Source of the DNA: JAHDHW01 sp964551455
GTDB lineage: Bacteria > Bacteroidota > Bacteroidia > Chitinophagales > Saprospiraceae
Length of the DNA stretch: 40,326 nucleotides
Assembly: GCA_964551455.1 (NCBI GenBank)
Contig: CAZKDA010000017.1
Coordinates: 1 to 40,326, forward strand
Reading direction: 5' to 3'
Shown: positions 1 through 8,940 of the stretch, in pieces
Layout of the letters: each line of letters opens with the position of its first letter
How positions within the stretch are numbered: the first letter of the stretch is position 1
Notes under the pieces: model-generated
The model's database searches: none
Told to the model about the DNA's origin: nothing
What the model saw: the letters and a program-made list of their open reading frames with translations, nothing else
Position numbers and translations under genes: made by a program

Positions 1-49
1 AAATTTTGAACACAGAAAGAATCCACTGATCGTGGTTTATGAATAAATT

Positions 50-1210
50 TCATTGTAACAATCCCTCCAAATAATGCGCTCCGATCCCAAACTGCTTTTT
101 GATCGCTTCCACTTTTTGCAGGGCTTCGGGATTGGCTTTTGATCTAATGCCGACGATCATCAGGTTTTTGGGGGTATGCTCCGTGGAGATGAATTCAAAG
201 ACTTTTGTTTTGTAACCATTGGCTTCCAGCAGTAGTGAGCGGATGCCATCGGTGATCAACTCAGCCTGCCGCTCTTCCAGGATGCCGTGTTTTAAAATGG
301 CGCTCATTTCCGTTTGGCAACTGATCTCTTTCCGAACCTGCTTGTGGCAACAGGGCGCCACGACGATGATCTCCGCTCCCGAACGGATGCCTTTTGCGAT
401 GGCAATGTCGGTAGCAATATCGCAGGCATGCAAAGCGATGAGCATAGCCGGGTTTTCCAATTCAAAATGTTCAATGTCGCCGGCAACGAACCGGAGATTT
501 TCAAAATTCGATTGCCTGGCCAGATCGTTGCAAAAATCCACCAGCGGTTTTCTAAGTTCTATGCCTGTAATTTCCGGATTCCATTGTTTTGTATTTTTTA
601 AATAATCATACAACGCAAAGGTGAGGTATCCTTTCCCGCTGCCCGCATCGACGATTTTATATTTTGCTGATCGCTGATTTTCAGGCAATAAGCTATCGAT
701 GATCTCGATGAATTTGTTGATCTGCCGGAACTTGGACTGGCTACTTTTGAGCACTTCCCCTTGCTGGTTGGTAATGCCGAGCGCCTTCAGATAGTGGCTT
801 TTTTCAGGATCGATCCATTGCTTCTTTTTGCGGTTGTGGGTTTTTTCCGGCAATTCCCGCAGGGTTGGTTTTTTCTTAAATAGCTTCGGAATGCGCTTTT
901 TATTAAAAACCAGGGAATGATCTGCCACTGTGGTAAAAAGATCGGCGTTCAAAAAGGTGTCTCCCAGCCAAAGGCTGATAATACCGTTTGCTTCCGCAGC
1001 AGTGAAATTTTTTGTAATGTCTTTGGTATTGTAACGCAGTGTAAAGGATAGCATAGACTTACCGCCGATTTCTATCGCCCGGAGATATACGTTCTTTAGT
1101 TCCGGGTCTTTTCCCGTAGGTTTGCTCAGGGTCAGCTTTACAAACGTGTCGTTTTCAACGCTTTGCAGGAAATTGGTTAAAAACTGTTTTGCATCCGGAT
1201 TCAATTCCAT
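50..1210 (-). CDS. Class I SAM-dependent methyltransferase (Methyltransf_32-like)
   Basis: 386-aa soluble protein. The C-terminal half is a Rossmann-type methyltransferase: the SAM-binding glycine motif VDAGSGKGYLTF lies at about residues 187-198, an acidic strand end (GIELR) at about 216-220, and the paired motifs ALHACDIATD (259-268) and APCCHK (285-290) follow. The HAC...ATD plus PCCHK combination is typical of the Methyltransf_32 group, which includes RNA-modifying relatives, so an RNA substrate is plausible but not shown. The first 130 residues match nothing I recognise and end in a basic stretch (KKRIPKLFKKKP, then NRKKK) that could bind nucleic acid. The ATG at 1208-1210 starts the gene; it is divergent from the amidohydrolase gene, with 119 bp between them. 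Class call firm, substrate unknown. Confidence 0.85.
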   Translation of the reverse strand: MELNPDAKQFLTNFLQSVENDTFVKLTLSKPTGKDPELKNVYLRAIEIGGKSMLSFTLRYNTKDITKNFTAAEANGIISLWLGDTFLNADLFTTVADHSLVFNKKRIPKLFKKKPTLRELPEKTHNRKKKQWIDPEKSHYLKALGITNQQGEVLKSSQSKFRQINKFIEIIDSLLPENQRSAKYKIVDAGSGKGYLTFALYDYLKNTKQWNPEITGIELRKPLVDFCNDLARQSNFENLRFVAGDIEHFELENPAMLIALHACDIATDIAIAKGIRSGAEIIVVAPCCHKQVRKEISCQTEMSAILKHGILEERQAELITDGIRSLLLEANGYKTKVFEFISTEHTPKNLMIVGIRSKANPEALQKVEAIKKQFGIGAHYLEGLLQ

Positions 1211-1278
1211 TATCTTTTCAATTGTATGTTTCTAGTCCCGTCATTTTCAAATGATCGCTACATCTACAAATTTATCAA

Positions 1279-1286
1279 TATATTTG
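1279..1286 (+). promoter_or_regulatory. Candidate -7 box TATATTTG for the amidohydrolase gene
   Basis: Exact match to the Bacteroidota -7 consensus TAnnTTTG, 43 bp before the ATG at 1330. A second exact match on the opposite strand (1267-1274, CAAATTTA read on +) points toward the methyltransferase gene, so the 119-bp gap could hold back-to-back promoters. I see no good TTTG -33 element at the right spacing for either. In AT-rich DNA this motif also occurs by chance. Confidence 0.35.
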
Positions 1287-1329
1287 TTGACTTCTGATGC
1301 ATATTCGTTTTTAAAACTGCTTTGATATA

Positions 1330-4308
1330 ATGAAAAAACTGACCTTTACTTTTTCCTTGCTTTTTTGGTGTGCCGTTTTTTATGCGCAAACCACCTTCCC
1401 CGTGAATGGTGTGCGGGACAGCCGCGACGGGCATTATGCTTTTACGAATGCAACGATCTTTAAAACCTTCAATGAAAAAATCGAAAATGCAACGCTGCTC
1501 ATACGCGATGGAAAGATCCAGGCTGTCGGAAAAGCAGTTGATATTCCCAACGATGCCGTTGTGATCGATTGCAGTGGAAAATATATTTACCCTTCTTTCA
1601 TCGACCTGTACTCCGACTACGGAATGCCCGAACCTAACGCTCCCGGAAAAAGACCGGAACAACAACCGCAGATGCTCTCCAACAAATTCGGCGCCTTTAG
1701 CTGGAACGAGGCTTTAAAACCTGAATTCAACGCCGTCGAAAATTTCAAGGCAGATGAAAAAACCGCGAAAGCCTTGAGGGAACTGGGCTTCGGTACCGTG
1801 CTTTCTCATCAGATGGATGGCATTTCAAGAGGGACTTCTACGCTGGTGATGCTCGGCGAAGACCGGGAGCATTTCAATGTTATAAAAGAAAAAGTCGCTC
1901 ATCACCTCTCTTTCAGGAAAGGAAAGTCCACGCAGAATTACCCCAGTTCACTGATGGGTAGTATTGCCTTGTTGCGTCAAACTTACCTCGATGGTCAATG
2001 GTACAAAGATCACGGCCACAAAGAAGAAAAAAATCTTTCTCTCGAAGCCTGGAACGAAGTCCAACAGCTTCCGCAAATCTTTGAAGTTGACGACCAGCTT
2101 TCAGCTTTGAGAGCTGTAAAAATCGCGGATGAATTTGGTAAAAAATACATTATTAAGGGAAGCGGCCAGGAATACCGCCGGATCGATGCTTTGAAAAAAA
2201 CCGGCGCATCATTTATTATCCCGCTCGATTTTCCAAAAGCTTTTGATGTGGAAGATCCTTTCGATGCACTCCAGGCGGATCTCTCCGATTTGAAACACTG
2301 GGAACTGGCGCCGCACAACCCGGCTATGCTCGCCAGCACCGGGTTTGAATTCGCCCTTACCACATCCAACCTGGAACAGAAATCTGCCTTCCATTCAAAC
2401 CTCAGAGCAGCGATTGAAAACGGCCTTTCAGAAGAACAAGTGTTAAAGGCGCTAACTTATACGCCCGCAAAACTCATCCAGGCTTATGATGTCGTCGGGA
2501 GCCTGGAGGCCGGAAAAATGGCCAATTTTATTATCACCACAGGCAATGTTTTTAATAAGGATACAAAATTTTTACACAATTGGGTAAGAGGAAAAGCGCA
2601 CATTATCGATGATATTGACCATACAAACCTGACGGGCGTATATGACTTGGTAGTAAATACGGACACATTTGCCTTGCATGCCAAAGGTAGCGCCGAAAGT
2701 CCAAATCTGGTCATCGAAATCAACGACTCCACCGAGATCAAGGTCAAACACACTTTTTCAAACGGCATAATCAGCTTGTCTTTCAAAAGAGAAAAGGAAC
2801 AAATTCTTTTGTCCGGGGCAGTTACTCAAACGGGCTGGTCGGGCAAAGGAACGCTGCCAACCGGCGAATGGATCTCCTGGACTGCCACGAAAGTCAGTGA
2901 TCAATCCGGAGATGCTGAAAAAAAGGAAAACGACAAAAAACCGGAACCTTCTACAACAGGAGCTGTCATTTACCCCTTTTTGGCCTACGGCTGGGAAAAT
3001 AAACCTGTGCCGGGAATTTATCTTTTTAAAAATGCAACGGTCTGGACAAATGAAAAAACCGGCATCCTGGATCAAACAGACGTTTTGGTCAGAAATGGTA
3101 AAATTGAACAAATCGGCAAAAACATCCAGGACAGAAGCGCTACCATCATCGAAGCCCGTGGAAAGCACCTCACATGCGGGATCATTGATGAGCACTCCCA
3201 CATAGCCGTAAGCCGTGGCGTAAATGAAGGAACCCAGTCAAGTTCTGCCGAAGTTCGTATCGGCGATGTCATTGATTCCGAAAATGTAAATATCTACCGG
3301 CAGCTTTCCGGAGGAGTTACAACTTCCCAGATTTTGCATGGATCGGCCAACGCGATCGGCGGCCAGTCTGCTCTGATAAAACTACGCTGGGGCCTTACGC
3401 CTGAAGAGATGAAATTTGAAAATGCAGCGCCTTTCATAAAATTCGCGCTGGGCGAAAATGTAAAACAATCCAATTGGGGCGACAACAACAGAACCCGCTT
3501 TCCGCAAACCCGAATGGGCGTGGAACAGGTTTATGAAGATTTTTTTACTCAGGCTTTGGAATATGGAAAACTGAAAACCTCCGGAAAGCCTTACCGCAAA
3601 GACCTGGAACTGGAGGCGCTCCACGAAATTCTGAACGGCAAGCGTTTTATCACCAGCCATTCTTACCAGCAGGGCGAGATCAACATGCTTATGAAACTTG
3701 CCGAGCGCTATGGCTTTCGCGTCAATACCTTTACCCATATCCTGGAGGGTTACAAAGTGGCTGATAAAATGGCGGCTCACGGCGCGGCGGGGTCTTCGTT
3801 TTCGGATTGGTGGGCATACAAATACGAAGTGATCGACGCGATCCCGTACAACGGAGCGATCATGCACGAGCAGGGAGTGCTCACAGGTTTTAACTCCGAT
3901 GATGCGGAAATGGCGCGGCGGCTCAACCAGGAAGCGGCCAAAGCCGTGATGTACGGCGATGTGCCGGAAGAAGAAGCCTGGAAGTTCGTCACCCTCAATC
4001 CCGCCAAAATGCTGCACATCGATGAGCGGGTGGGAAGTATCAAAGAAGGCAAAGACGCCGACCTCGTGCTTTGGTCAGACAACCCGTTGTCAGTTTATGC
4101 AAAAGCGGAAATGACTTTTGTAGATGGTGTCAAGTATTTCGACCGGGAGGAGGATTTAAAACTGAGGGAACAAATTCAAAAAGAACGCGCCCGCATTATT
4201 CAAAAAATGCTGAATGAAAAAGCGGGAGGAAAGGAAACCAAACCGGTCAGTAAACGCCACCAACACCTGTATCACTGCGACGATGTTTTCGATGAAATGC
4301 AAGATTAA
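1330..4308 (+). CDS. Exported two-domain amidohydrolase family protein
   Basis: 992 aa with a Sec signal peptide (MKKLTFTFSLLFWCAVFYAQ), so periplasmic or surface-located. It contains two amidohydrolase-like modules in tandem. The first (about 30-440) has the flanking beta-sandwich and GSLEAGKMANF tail, but the metal-binding H-x-H is replaced by Y94-S-D96. The second (about 560-960) looks intact: H622-S-H624, candidate ligands H777 and H803, the catalytic-type Asp in FNSDD (857-858), and the closing VGSIKEGKDADLVLW. It resembles imidazolonepropionase-like/prolidase-like amidohydrolases; the substrate cannot be read from sequence. The 433-aa gene downstream is a related single-domain protein, 140 bp away, probably co-transcribed or duplicated from it. 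Confidence 0.85.
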   Translation: MKKLTFTFSLLFWCAVFYAQTTFPVNGVRDSRDGHYAFTNATIFKTFNEKIENATLLIRDGKIQAVGKAVDIPNDAVVIDCSGKYIYPSFIDLYSDYGMPEPNAPGKRPEQQPQMLSNKFGAFSWNEALKPEFNAVENFKADEKTAKALRELGFGTVLSHQMDGISRGTSTLVMLGEDREHFNVIKEKVAHHLSFRKGKSTQNYPSSLMGSIALLRQTYLDGQWYKDHGHKEEKNLSLEAWNEVQQLPQIFEVDDQLSALRAVKIADEFGKKYIIKGSGQEYRRIDALKKTGASFIIPLDFPKAFDVEDPFDALQADLSDLKHWELAPHNPAMLASTGFEFALTTSNLEQKSAFHSNLRAAIENGLSEEQVLKALTYTPAKLIQAYDVVGSLEAGKMANFIITTGNVFNKDTKFLHNWVRGKAHIIDDIDHTNLTGVYDLVVNTDTFALHAKGSAESPNLVIEINDSTEIKVKHTFSNGIISLSFKREKEQILLSGAVTQTGWSGKGTLPTGEWISWTATKVSDQSGDAEKKENDKKPEPSTTGAVIYPFLAYGWENKPVPGIYLFKNATVWTNEKTGILDQTDVLVRNGKIEQIGKNIQDRSATIIEARGKHLTCGIIDEHSHIAVSRGVNEGTQSSSAEVRIGDVIDSENVNIYRQLSGGVTTSQILHGSANAIGGQSALIKLRWGLTPEEMKFENAAPFIKFALGENVKQSNWGDNNRTRFPQTRMGVEQVYEDFFTQALEYGKLKTSGKPYRKDLELEALHEILNGKRFITSHSYQQGEINMLMKLAERYGFRVNTFTHILEGYKVADKMAAHGAAGSSFSDWWAYKYEVIDAIPYNGAIMHEQGVLTGFNSDDAEMARRLNQEAAKAVMYGDVPEEEAWKFVTLNPAKMLHIDERVGSIKEGKDADLVLWSDNPLSVYAKAEMTFVDGVKYFDREEDLKLREQIQKERARIIQKMLNEKAGGKETKPVSKRHQHLYHCDDVFDEMQD

Positions 4309-4353
4309 AATTTTTTAAGGAAACAAAAGAGTAACCTTAAAAAACCTTTTGTG

Positions 4354-4372
4354 CCTGCCTGTTGCAGACAGG
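4354..4372. repeat. Imperfect hairpin in the gap between the amidohydrolase genes
   Basis: CCTGCCTG and CAGACAGG flank a 3-nt loop; the 8-bp stem has one C/A mismatch. It is followed by a T-rich stretch, and the 9-mer CCTTTTGTG occurs on both sides (4345-4353 and 4383-4391). It could be a weak terminator or a short dispersed intergenic repeat. Nothing here decides between the two. Confidence 0.3.
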
Positions 4373-4448
4373 TTCTTTTGTTCCTTTTGTGGTTCAATAA
4401 GCAACAAAAGCTAAAGATTATTTTTAAACACTTTTTCAATTTTCTGAA

Positions 4449-5750
4449 ATGACTGTTCATTTAAAATTCAAAATTCTGTCCTTGCTATTCTTTGGATGTG
4501 TGATTTCTCATGCCCAACAAACCCCCGCTCCGCCACAAAGTCAGCCCGTTTTAATCACCGGCGCTGTCGCTCACCTTGGAAACGGGCAGGTCATCGAAAA
4601 CAGCGCCATCGCCTTTGAAGACGGGAAGCTGACCATCGTTGCCGATGCCCGCCTGATCCGAATCGACGGCAGCAAAAACTACAGGATCATCGATGCTACA
4701 GGAAAACACATTTACCCCGGATTTATCGCCCCAAATACCAATCTCGGTTTGGTGGAGATCAATGCCGTGAGAGCTACCCGCGATCATTCGGAGGTAGGAC
4801 AGATGACCCCTAACGTCCGCTCGATCATCGCTTACAACACCGATTCAAGGGTCACGCCGACGGTGCGGTCGAATGGTATTTTGTTAGCTCAGATCACTCC
4901 GCAGGGCGGTACGATCCCGGGCAGTTCGAGTATCGTGGAACTGGATGCCTGGAACTGGGAAGATGCTGTTTATCGCGAAGATACTGGCATTCATCTTAGC
5001 TGGCCATCGCTGTTCAGTTTTTCACGGAGAGGTAGTGCTGAAGTCATTAATAAAAATAAAAATTACAAAACCCAGGTACAGGAGATCGAGGCTTTTTTCC
5101 TGGAAGCGAAAGCATATTTTCACAAAAGATCGCCCAAAGAAAAAAACCTAAAATTTGAAGCTATGCGCGGCCTTTTTGATAAAACAAAAAAACTTTTCAT
5201 CCATACCGATCTCGCAAAAACAATGATGGAATCTATACTTTTTGCAAAAAAACACGAACTCGATGCGGTGATCGTCGGAGGCCGGGAATCCTGGATGATC
5301 ACTGACTTTTTGAAAGAACACGAGATTCCCATCGTCCTGAGTTCGACGCAGGCGCTGCCATCAAGGGAAGGCGAGGATATCGATCAGCCTTTTAAAACGC
5401 CGGTTCAGTTGCATGAGGCAGGCGTGTTATTTTGCTTCAGCCATGGCGGTTACGATACCCAGCGCAATCTGCCTTTCCAGGCCGGGCAGGCTGTTGGCTT
5501 TGGGCTGGATTATGAAGAAGCGCTCAAAGCGCTCACTTTGAATACTGCTATGATTTTGGGTATCGATCAAACCGTCGGATCACTGGAGGCAGAAAAAGAT
5601 GCAACCCTTTTTATTTCGGATGGCGACGTCCTCGATATGCGTACCAGCAAAGTGGAACGGGCATTCATCCGGGGAAAAGAAATTGATCTGGATAATAAAC
5701 AAAAAGCGCTTTACCGGAAGTTTAAAGCTAAGTATCATTCAAATGATTAA
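4449..5750 (+). CDS. Exported amidohydrolase-like protein lacking the metal-binding histidines
   Basis: 433 aa with a signal peptide (MTVHLKFKILSLLFFGCVISHAQ). The overall layout is that of an amidohydrolase: an N-terminal beta-sandwich with TGKHIYPGFI, a barrel, and the C-terminal LTLNTAMILGIDQTVGSLEAEKDATLFI motif. Where active members have H-x-H just after GFI, this protein has P95-N-T-N98, and the catalytic Asp near the end of the barrel is replaced by FSHGGYDTQ. It is therefore probably not a standard metal-dependent hydrolase. It follows the 992-aa two-domain amidohydrolase on the same strand and resembles that protein's degenerate first half, so the two may act as partners at the cell envelope. 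Fold call firm; activity unknown, probably non-catalytic. Confidence 0.8.
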   Translation: MTVHLKFKILSLLFFGCVISHAQQTPAPPQSQPVLITGAVAHLGNGQVIENSAIAFEDGKLTIVADARLIRIDGSKNYRIIDATGKHIYPGFIAPNTNLGLVEINAVRATRDHSEVGQMTPNVRSIIAYNTDSRVTPTVRSNGILLAQITPQGGTIPGSSSIVELDAWNWEDAVYREDTGIHLSWPSLFSFSRRGSAEVINKNKNYKTQVQEIEAFFLEAKAYFHKRSPKEKNLKFEAMRGLFDKTKKLFIHTDLAKTMMESILFAKKHELDAVIVGGRESWMITDFLKEHEIPIVLSSTQALPSREGEDIDQPFKTPVQLHEAGVLFCFSHGGYDTQRNLPFQAGQAVGFGLDYEEALKALTLNTAMILGIDQTVGSLEAEKDATLFISDGDVLDMRTSKVERAFIRGKEIDLDNKQKALYRKFKAKYHSND

Positions 5751-6007
5751 ATCGGACATTTTGATTTAAAAAAAAGCCACTAATTCACGAATGAAAAACG
5801 AAAAAATATGTCGAGCCAACTTTTTAATCATTACTAAATATGAAAAAAACTGAACGCAAAGATCATTTGAAACAGTAGGTACAAATCAGTTTGACACAAA
5901 ATGATTTATAATTCATCCGGAGAGTAGCGGGCTGATTTTTTTAACAAATAATTTGTTTCGCCCCATCGTTTAAACTGCTGAATTGTATAACATACGATTA
6001 GCAAAAA

Positions 6008-6619
6008 ATGAAAAATTACGACATCATTCCATTCATCCTGTTGCTCTTTGCGAGTGTAATTTCGGCTCAAACCAATGAAAGAAAAGAGGCGCTCGAAATC
6101 AACGGCACTATTGTGCATGTGCTCATTACGGAAACCGATACTTTTATCATTGCCGACCTCGAAACCGTTTCGGTATCAAGCCCGCGGACATTTGAAAACG
6201 ATGAAGAATACCGCCGTTATCTCCTTTACCGCAGGTATGCCAGCATCGTGTATCCTTATGCGAAAGAGGCGATCAGGATTTTCCGGGAAACCGAATACGT
6301 TACAAAAAATATGAATAAACGGAAAAGAAAAAAACACATCCGACGCCTCCAGAAAGAGCTTAAAAATGAATTTAAAGATCCTATGAAAAACCTGACGCGA
6401 TTGCAGGGCAGGATCCTGATCAAAATGATCGAGAGAGAGCTGGATACGCCGTTTTATTTTCTTATAAAAGATCTTCGCGGCGGGTTTACAGCAACCTATT
6501 ACAATGAGTTTGGAAAATTTTACGGCTATCAACTCAAAGATGGTTACATCCCCGGCGAAGACCATATCCTGGATGCCGTCCTACAGGATTTTAACATTTC
6601 TTACCGCCTCAATGAGTAA
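6008..6619 (+). CDS. DUF4294 family exported protein
   Basis: 203 aa with a signal peptide (MKNYDIIPFILLLFASVISAQ). The central part, with FENDEEYRRYLLYRRYASIVYPYAKEA (cited by position, about 58-84), a basic KRKRKKHIRRLQKEL stretch (about 101-115) and the LTRLQGRILIKMIERE helix, is the hallmark of DUF4294, a Bacteroidota-restricted family. Function unknown. The TFIIADLETVSV strand and predominantly helical remainder suggest a small globular periplasmic protein. It stands alone between intergenic gaps of 257 and 99 bp; no operon partner is evident. Confidence 0.85.
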   Translation: MKNYDIIPFILLLFASVISAQTNERKEALEINGTIVHVLITETDTFIIADLETVSVSSPRTFENDEEYRRYLLYRRYASIVYPYAKEAIRIFRETEYVTKNMNKRKRKKHIRRLQKELKNEFKDPMKNLTRLQGRILIKMIERELDTPFYFLIKDLRGGFTATYYNEFGKFYGYQLKDGYIPGEDHILDAVLQDFNISYRLNE

Positions 6620-6718
6620 TGTGATTTTTTGTTTTCGTCCTGAACGTGTATTTCAAAACCTTTCTTTATTTTGGCGCACAATTGATGGAAATTTAAACAT
6701 AGAAGGAAATTCTTTTTT

Positions 6719-7807
6719 ATGCTCGATTACAACAATCCGCGCCACATCGTCGATACTTCAAAACTGGAACGTGGGAAAGTTTCCTGGAAAAGCCCGTCCA
6801 ACCTGGCTATCATCAAATATTGGGGAAAACACGGAAAACAATTGCCTAACAATCCTTCCATCAGTTTTACCTTAGACCGGGCTTTCACCGAAACTACTTT
6901 GGAATATTTTCCAAAACCAAAATCCTCTGAAAATATTTCTCTGGAGTTTTTTTTTGAAACCAAACCCAACGAAGTTTTCGGAAAAAAAGTAGCCTCTTTT
7001 TTCGAAAACCTGAGCGGCATATTTCCTTTTTTAAAACAATTGCATTTCATCATCCATTCTTACAATTCATTTCCCCACTCATCCGGCATCGCTTCTTCCG
7101 CGTCGAGCATGAGCGCTTTGGCTCTATGCCTTTGTTCATTGGAAAAATTGTGGTTTGGCACCCTGGAAGATGAAGAAGATTTTTTTAGAAAAACATCTTT
7201 TGTAGCACGACTGGGATCGGGCAGTGCCTGTCGTTCCGTATATCCCACGATGGCTGTTTGGGGTGAAAGCGGTGAAATAGAAGGATCGTCAGATTTATAT
7301 GCCATTCCGTTTGAGAATAAAATCCATGATGTTTTCAAAAGCTATCACGACGACATCCTGATCGTCAGCAAAAGCGAAAAAAGCGTTTCCAGCCGCGCCG
7401 GACATTCGCTCATGGAAGGAAATATTTATGCACAAAACCGCTACCAGCAAGCCCGCCAAAGGATTCACCAACTACTCGGAGCGTTGAAATCCGGTGATCT
7501 TGAACTGTTTGGAAATATCGCTGAAAACGAAGCTTTGACTTTACATGCGCTGATGATGACCTCCAGTCCCTCATATCTGCTCATGCGCCCCAATACCATC
7601 AGGCTGATCGACATGGTTCGCCAGTTTCGCAATGAAACCAAAATACCTTTGTTTTTCAGCCTGGATGCCGGCCCTAATTTACACCTGTTATATCCCGACG
7701 ATGTAGCGGAAAAAGTGCAACAGTTCATCAACTCGGAGTTGCTCAATTATTGTGAAAATGGTGAATTTATCGCTGATCGCGCAGGCGAAGGCCCCACGGA
7801 ACTTTGA
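6719..7807 (+). CDS. mvaD: Diphosphomevalonate decarboxylase
   Basis: 362-aa GHMP-family enzyme that converts mevalonate 5-diphosphate to isopentenyl diphosphate with ATP, the last step of the mevalonate route, which some Bacteroidota use in place of the MEP pathway. Evidence: the SNLAIIKYWGK motif near residue 27, NPSISFTLD, the ATP-binding loop FPHSSGIASSASSMSALAL, the RLGSGSACRS motif, and the catalytic Asp in FSLDAGPNLH (D316). Length is normal for the family. Other mevalonate genes are not in the window. The ATG at 6719 is the only start that keeps the family N-terminus. Confidence 0.93.
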   Translation: MLDYNNPRHIVDTSKLERGKVSWKSPSNLAIIKYWGKHGKQLPNNPSISFTLDRAFTETTLEYFPKPKSSENISLEFFFETKPNEVFGKKVASFFENLSGIFPFLKQLHFIIHSYNSFPHSSGIASSASSMSALALCLCSLEKLWFGTLEDEEDFFRKTSFVARLGSGSACRSVYPTMAVWGESGEIEGSSDLYAIPFENKIHDVFKSYHDDILIVSKSEKSVSSRAGHSLMEGNIYAQNRYQQARQRIHQLLGALKSGDLELFGNIAENEALTLHALMMTSSPSYLLMRPNTIRLIDMVRQFRNETKIPLFFSLDAGPNLHLLYPDDVAEKVQQFINSELLNYCENGEFIADRAGEGPTEL

Positions 7808-7911
7808 GCGACCTACCTCGTCATTTTTTTATTTTCCAAACTGTTCCCAATATTTAAAACCCGGCAGAGCTTTCGTTTTGCACGGCGATAGAATCACAAA
7901 CCTTTATTACC

Positions 7912-7919
7912 TATCTTTG
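7912..7919 (+). promoter_or_regulatory. Candidate -7 box TATCTTTG for moaA
   Basis: Exact match to TAnnTTTG located 24 bp before the ATG at 7943, which implies a very short leader. No TTTG at the -33 position. It fits the idea that moaA and the rhodanese gene start a new transcript after mvaD. Confidence 0.4.
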
Positions 7920-7942
7920 GTTTATAATTCAAATTGAAGAGA

Positions 7943-8923
7943 ATGAAAGCGGATGCATTAGGAAGAAAATTTAATACCCTTCGTTTAAGCCTGACAAATG
8001 TATGCAACCTGGCGTGTCTTTATTGTGTTCACGAATCTGATGCAAACAGCCAGGCCTATTTACCCACAGCCAATGAAGCTGCTCCAGCGGATAAAAAAGT
8101 ACTTTCTGTCAGCGAGTTTATCACTATTTTAAAAAGTATTCTGCGCCATACTTCTTTAGAAACTGTACGTCTTACGGGCGGCGAACCTACGCTTTTTAAA
8201 GATCTGGCGGAATTGGTAAAAGCGTTGAAAGACCTGGGCATTCCAAGAGTCGTGTTGACCACCAACGGTTTTTTGTTGAAAAGAAAAGCGCCGGAACTTG
8301 GCAAAGCCGGTTTGGACGGAATTAACTTTTCGCTGGATGCGATTGACCGGGAGGTTTTTTATGAAATGTCGCGACGCGACAAGTTGGATGCTACGCTCGA
8401 AGGGATTGATGCCGCACTGGAGCATGGCATTCATGTAAAGATCAACAGTGTAATTATGAAAGGTGTCAACGAATCGCAAATCTTACCATTGTTTGAATAT
8501 GCCATTTCAAAAAATGTGGTTATCCGGTTTCTCGAATTGATGAAAATGGGGCATTTGTATGAAAGTCATAACGATCATTTTTTCTCAGAGCAGGAAATAC
8601 TCTGGACGATTGCAAAGAAATATGATTTTCATAAAAAACTGAGGAAGGGTTCTTCAACCGCCAATTATTGGGAAACCACAGAAGGATACAAATTCGGGAT
8701 CATTGCCAACGAGTCGAGTCCCTTTTGTTTTGATTGCAACCGCCTCCGCCTGGATAGCTTTGGAAATATTTACGGCTGCCTGAGTGAAAATCAAGGCATT
8801 TCCATTTTGGATTGCCTGGACGACGATAAGGCCCTGGAACAAAAACTGCAATTGGCTTTGCAGCAAAAACAAACGGTGAAATTTACCGGAAGTGAGCTTT
8901 CCATGAAAGCCATCGGCGGTTAA
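7943..8923 (+). CDS. moaA: GTP 3',8-cyclase MoaA (radical SAM, molybdenum cofactor)
   Basis: 326 aa from the ATG at 7943; a TTG three codons earlier (7934) is possible but less likely. MoaA uses SAM radical chemistry to rearrange GTP in the first step of molybdopterin synthesis. Visible: the radical-SAM cluster C21-x3-C25-x2-C28 in NVCNLACLYC, the TGGEPT motif, a C-terminal second [4Fe-4S] site C262-x2-C265-x13-C279 (FCFDCNRLRLD), and the terminal Gly-Gly (AIGG) needed by MoaA. The region between the N-terminal cluster and TGGEPT contains a Ser/Pro/Ala-rich loop longer than usual. No other Moco genes are in the window. A rhodanese-like gene starts 17 bp downstream and is probably co-transcribed. 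Confidence 0.88.
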   Translation: MKADALGRKFNTLRLSLTNVCNLACLYCVHESDANSQAYLPTANEAAPADKKVLSVSEFITILKSILRHTSLETVRLTGGEPTLFKDLAELVKALKDLGIPRVVLTTNGFLLKRKAPELGKAGLDGINFSLDAIDREVFYEMSRRDKLDATLEGIDAALEHGIHVKINSVIMKGVNESQILPLFEYAISKNVVIRFLELMKMGHLYESHNDHFFSEQEILWTIAKKYDFHKKLRKGSSTANYWETTEGYKFGIIANESSPFCFDCNRLRLDSFGNIYGCLSENQGISILDCLDDDKALEQKLQLALQQKQTVKFTGSELSMKAIGG

Positions 8924-8940
8924 CTTTCAATTTTTTGAAA

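Noticed and set aside
2758..3201. Long minus-strand ORF inside the 992-aa amidohydrolase gene, and similar ones in other genes
   Set aside because: They lie entirely opposite strong, family-matching genes and show no recognisable motifs; they are shadows of the plus-strand coding.
4354..4372. Strong terminator after the 992-aa gene
   Set aside because: Stem has a mismatch and 3-nt loop, and the T tract is interrupted; reported only as a weak hairpin.
1330..5750. The amidohydrolase genes as imidazolonepropionase (hutI) linked to hutH
   Set aside because: They are exported, 7 kb away from hutH, and two of three modules lack metal ligands; no support for a hut role.
6504..6875. Plus-strand 123-aa ORF spanning the DUF4294/mvaD junction
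   Set aside because: It overlaps two genes with clear family matches and has no motifs; mvaD frame and start are well supported.
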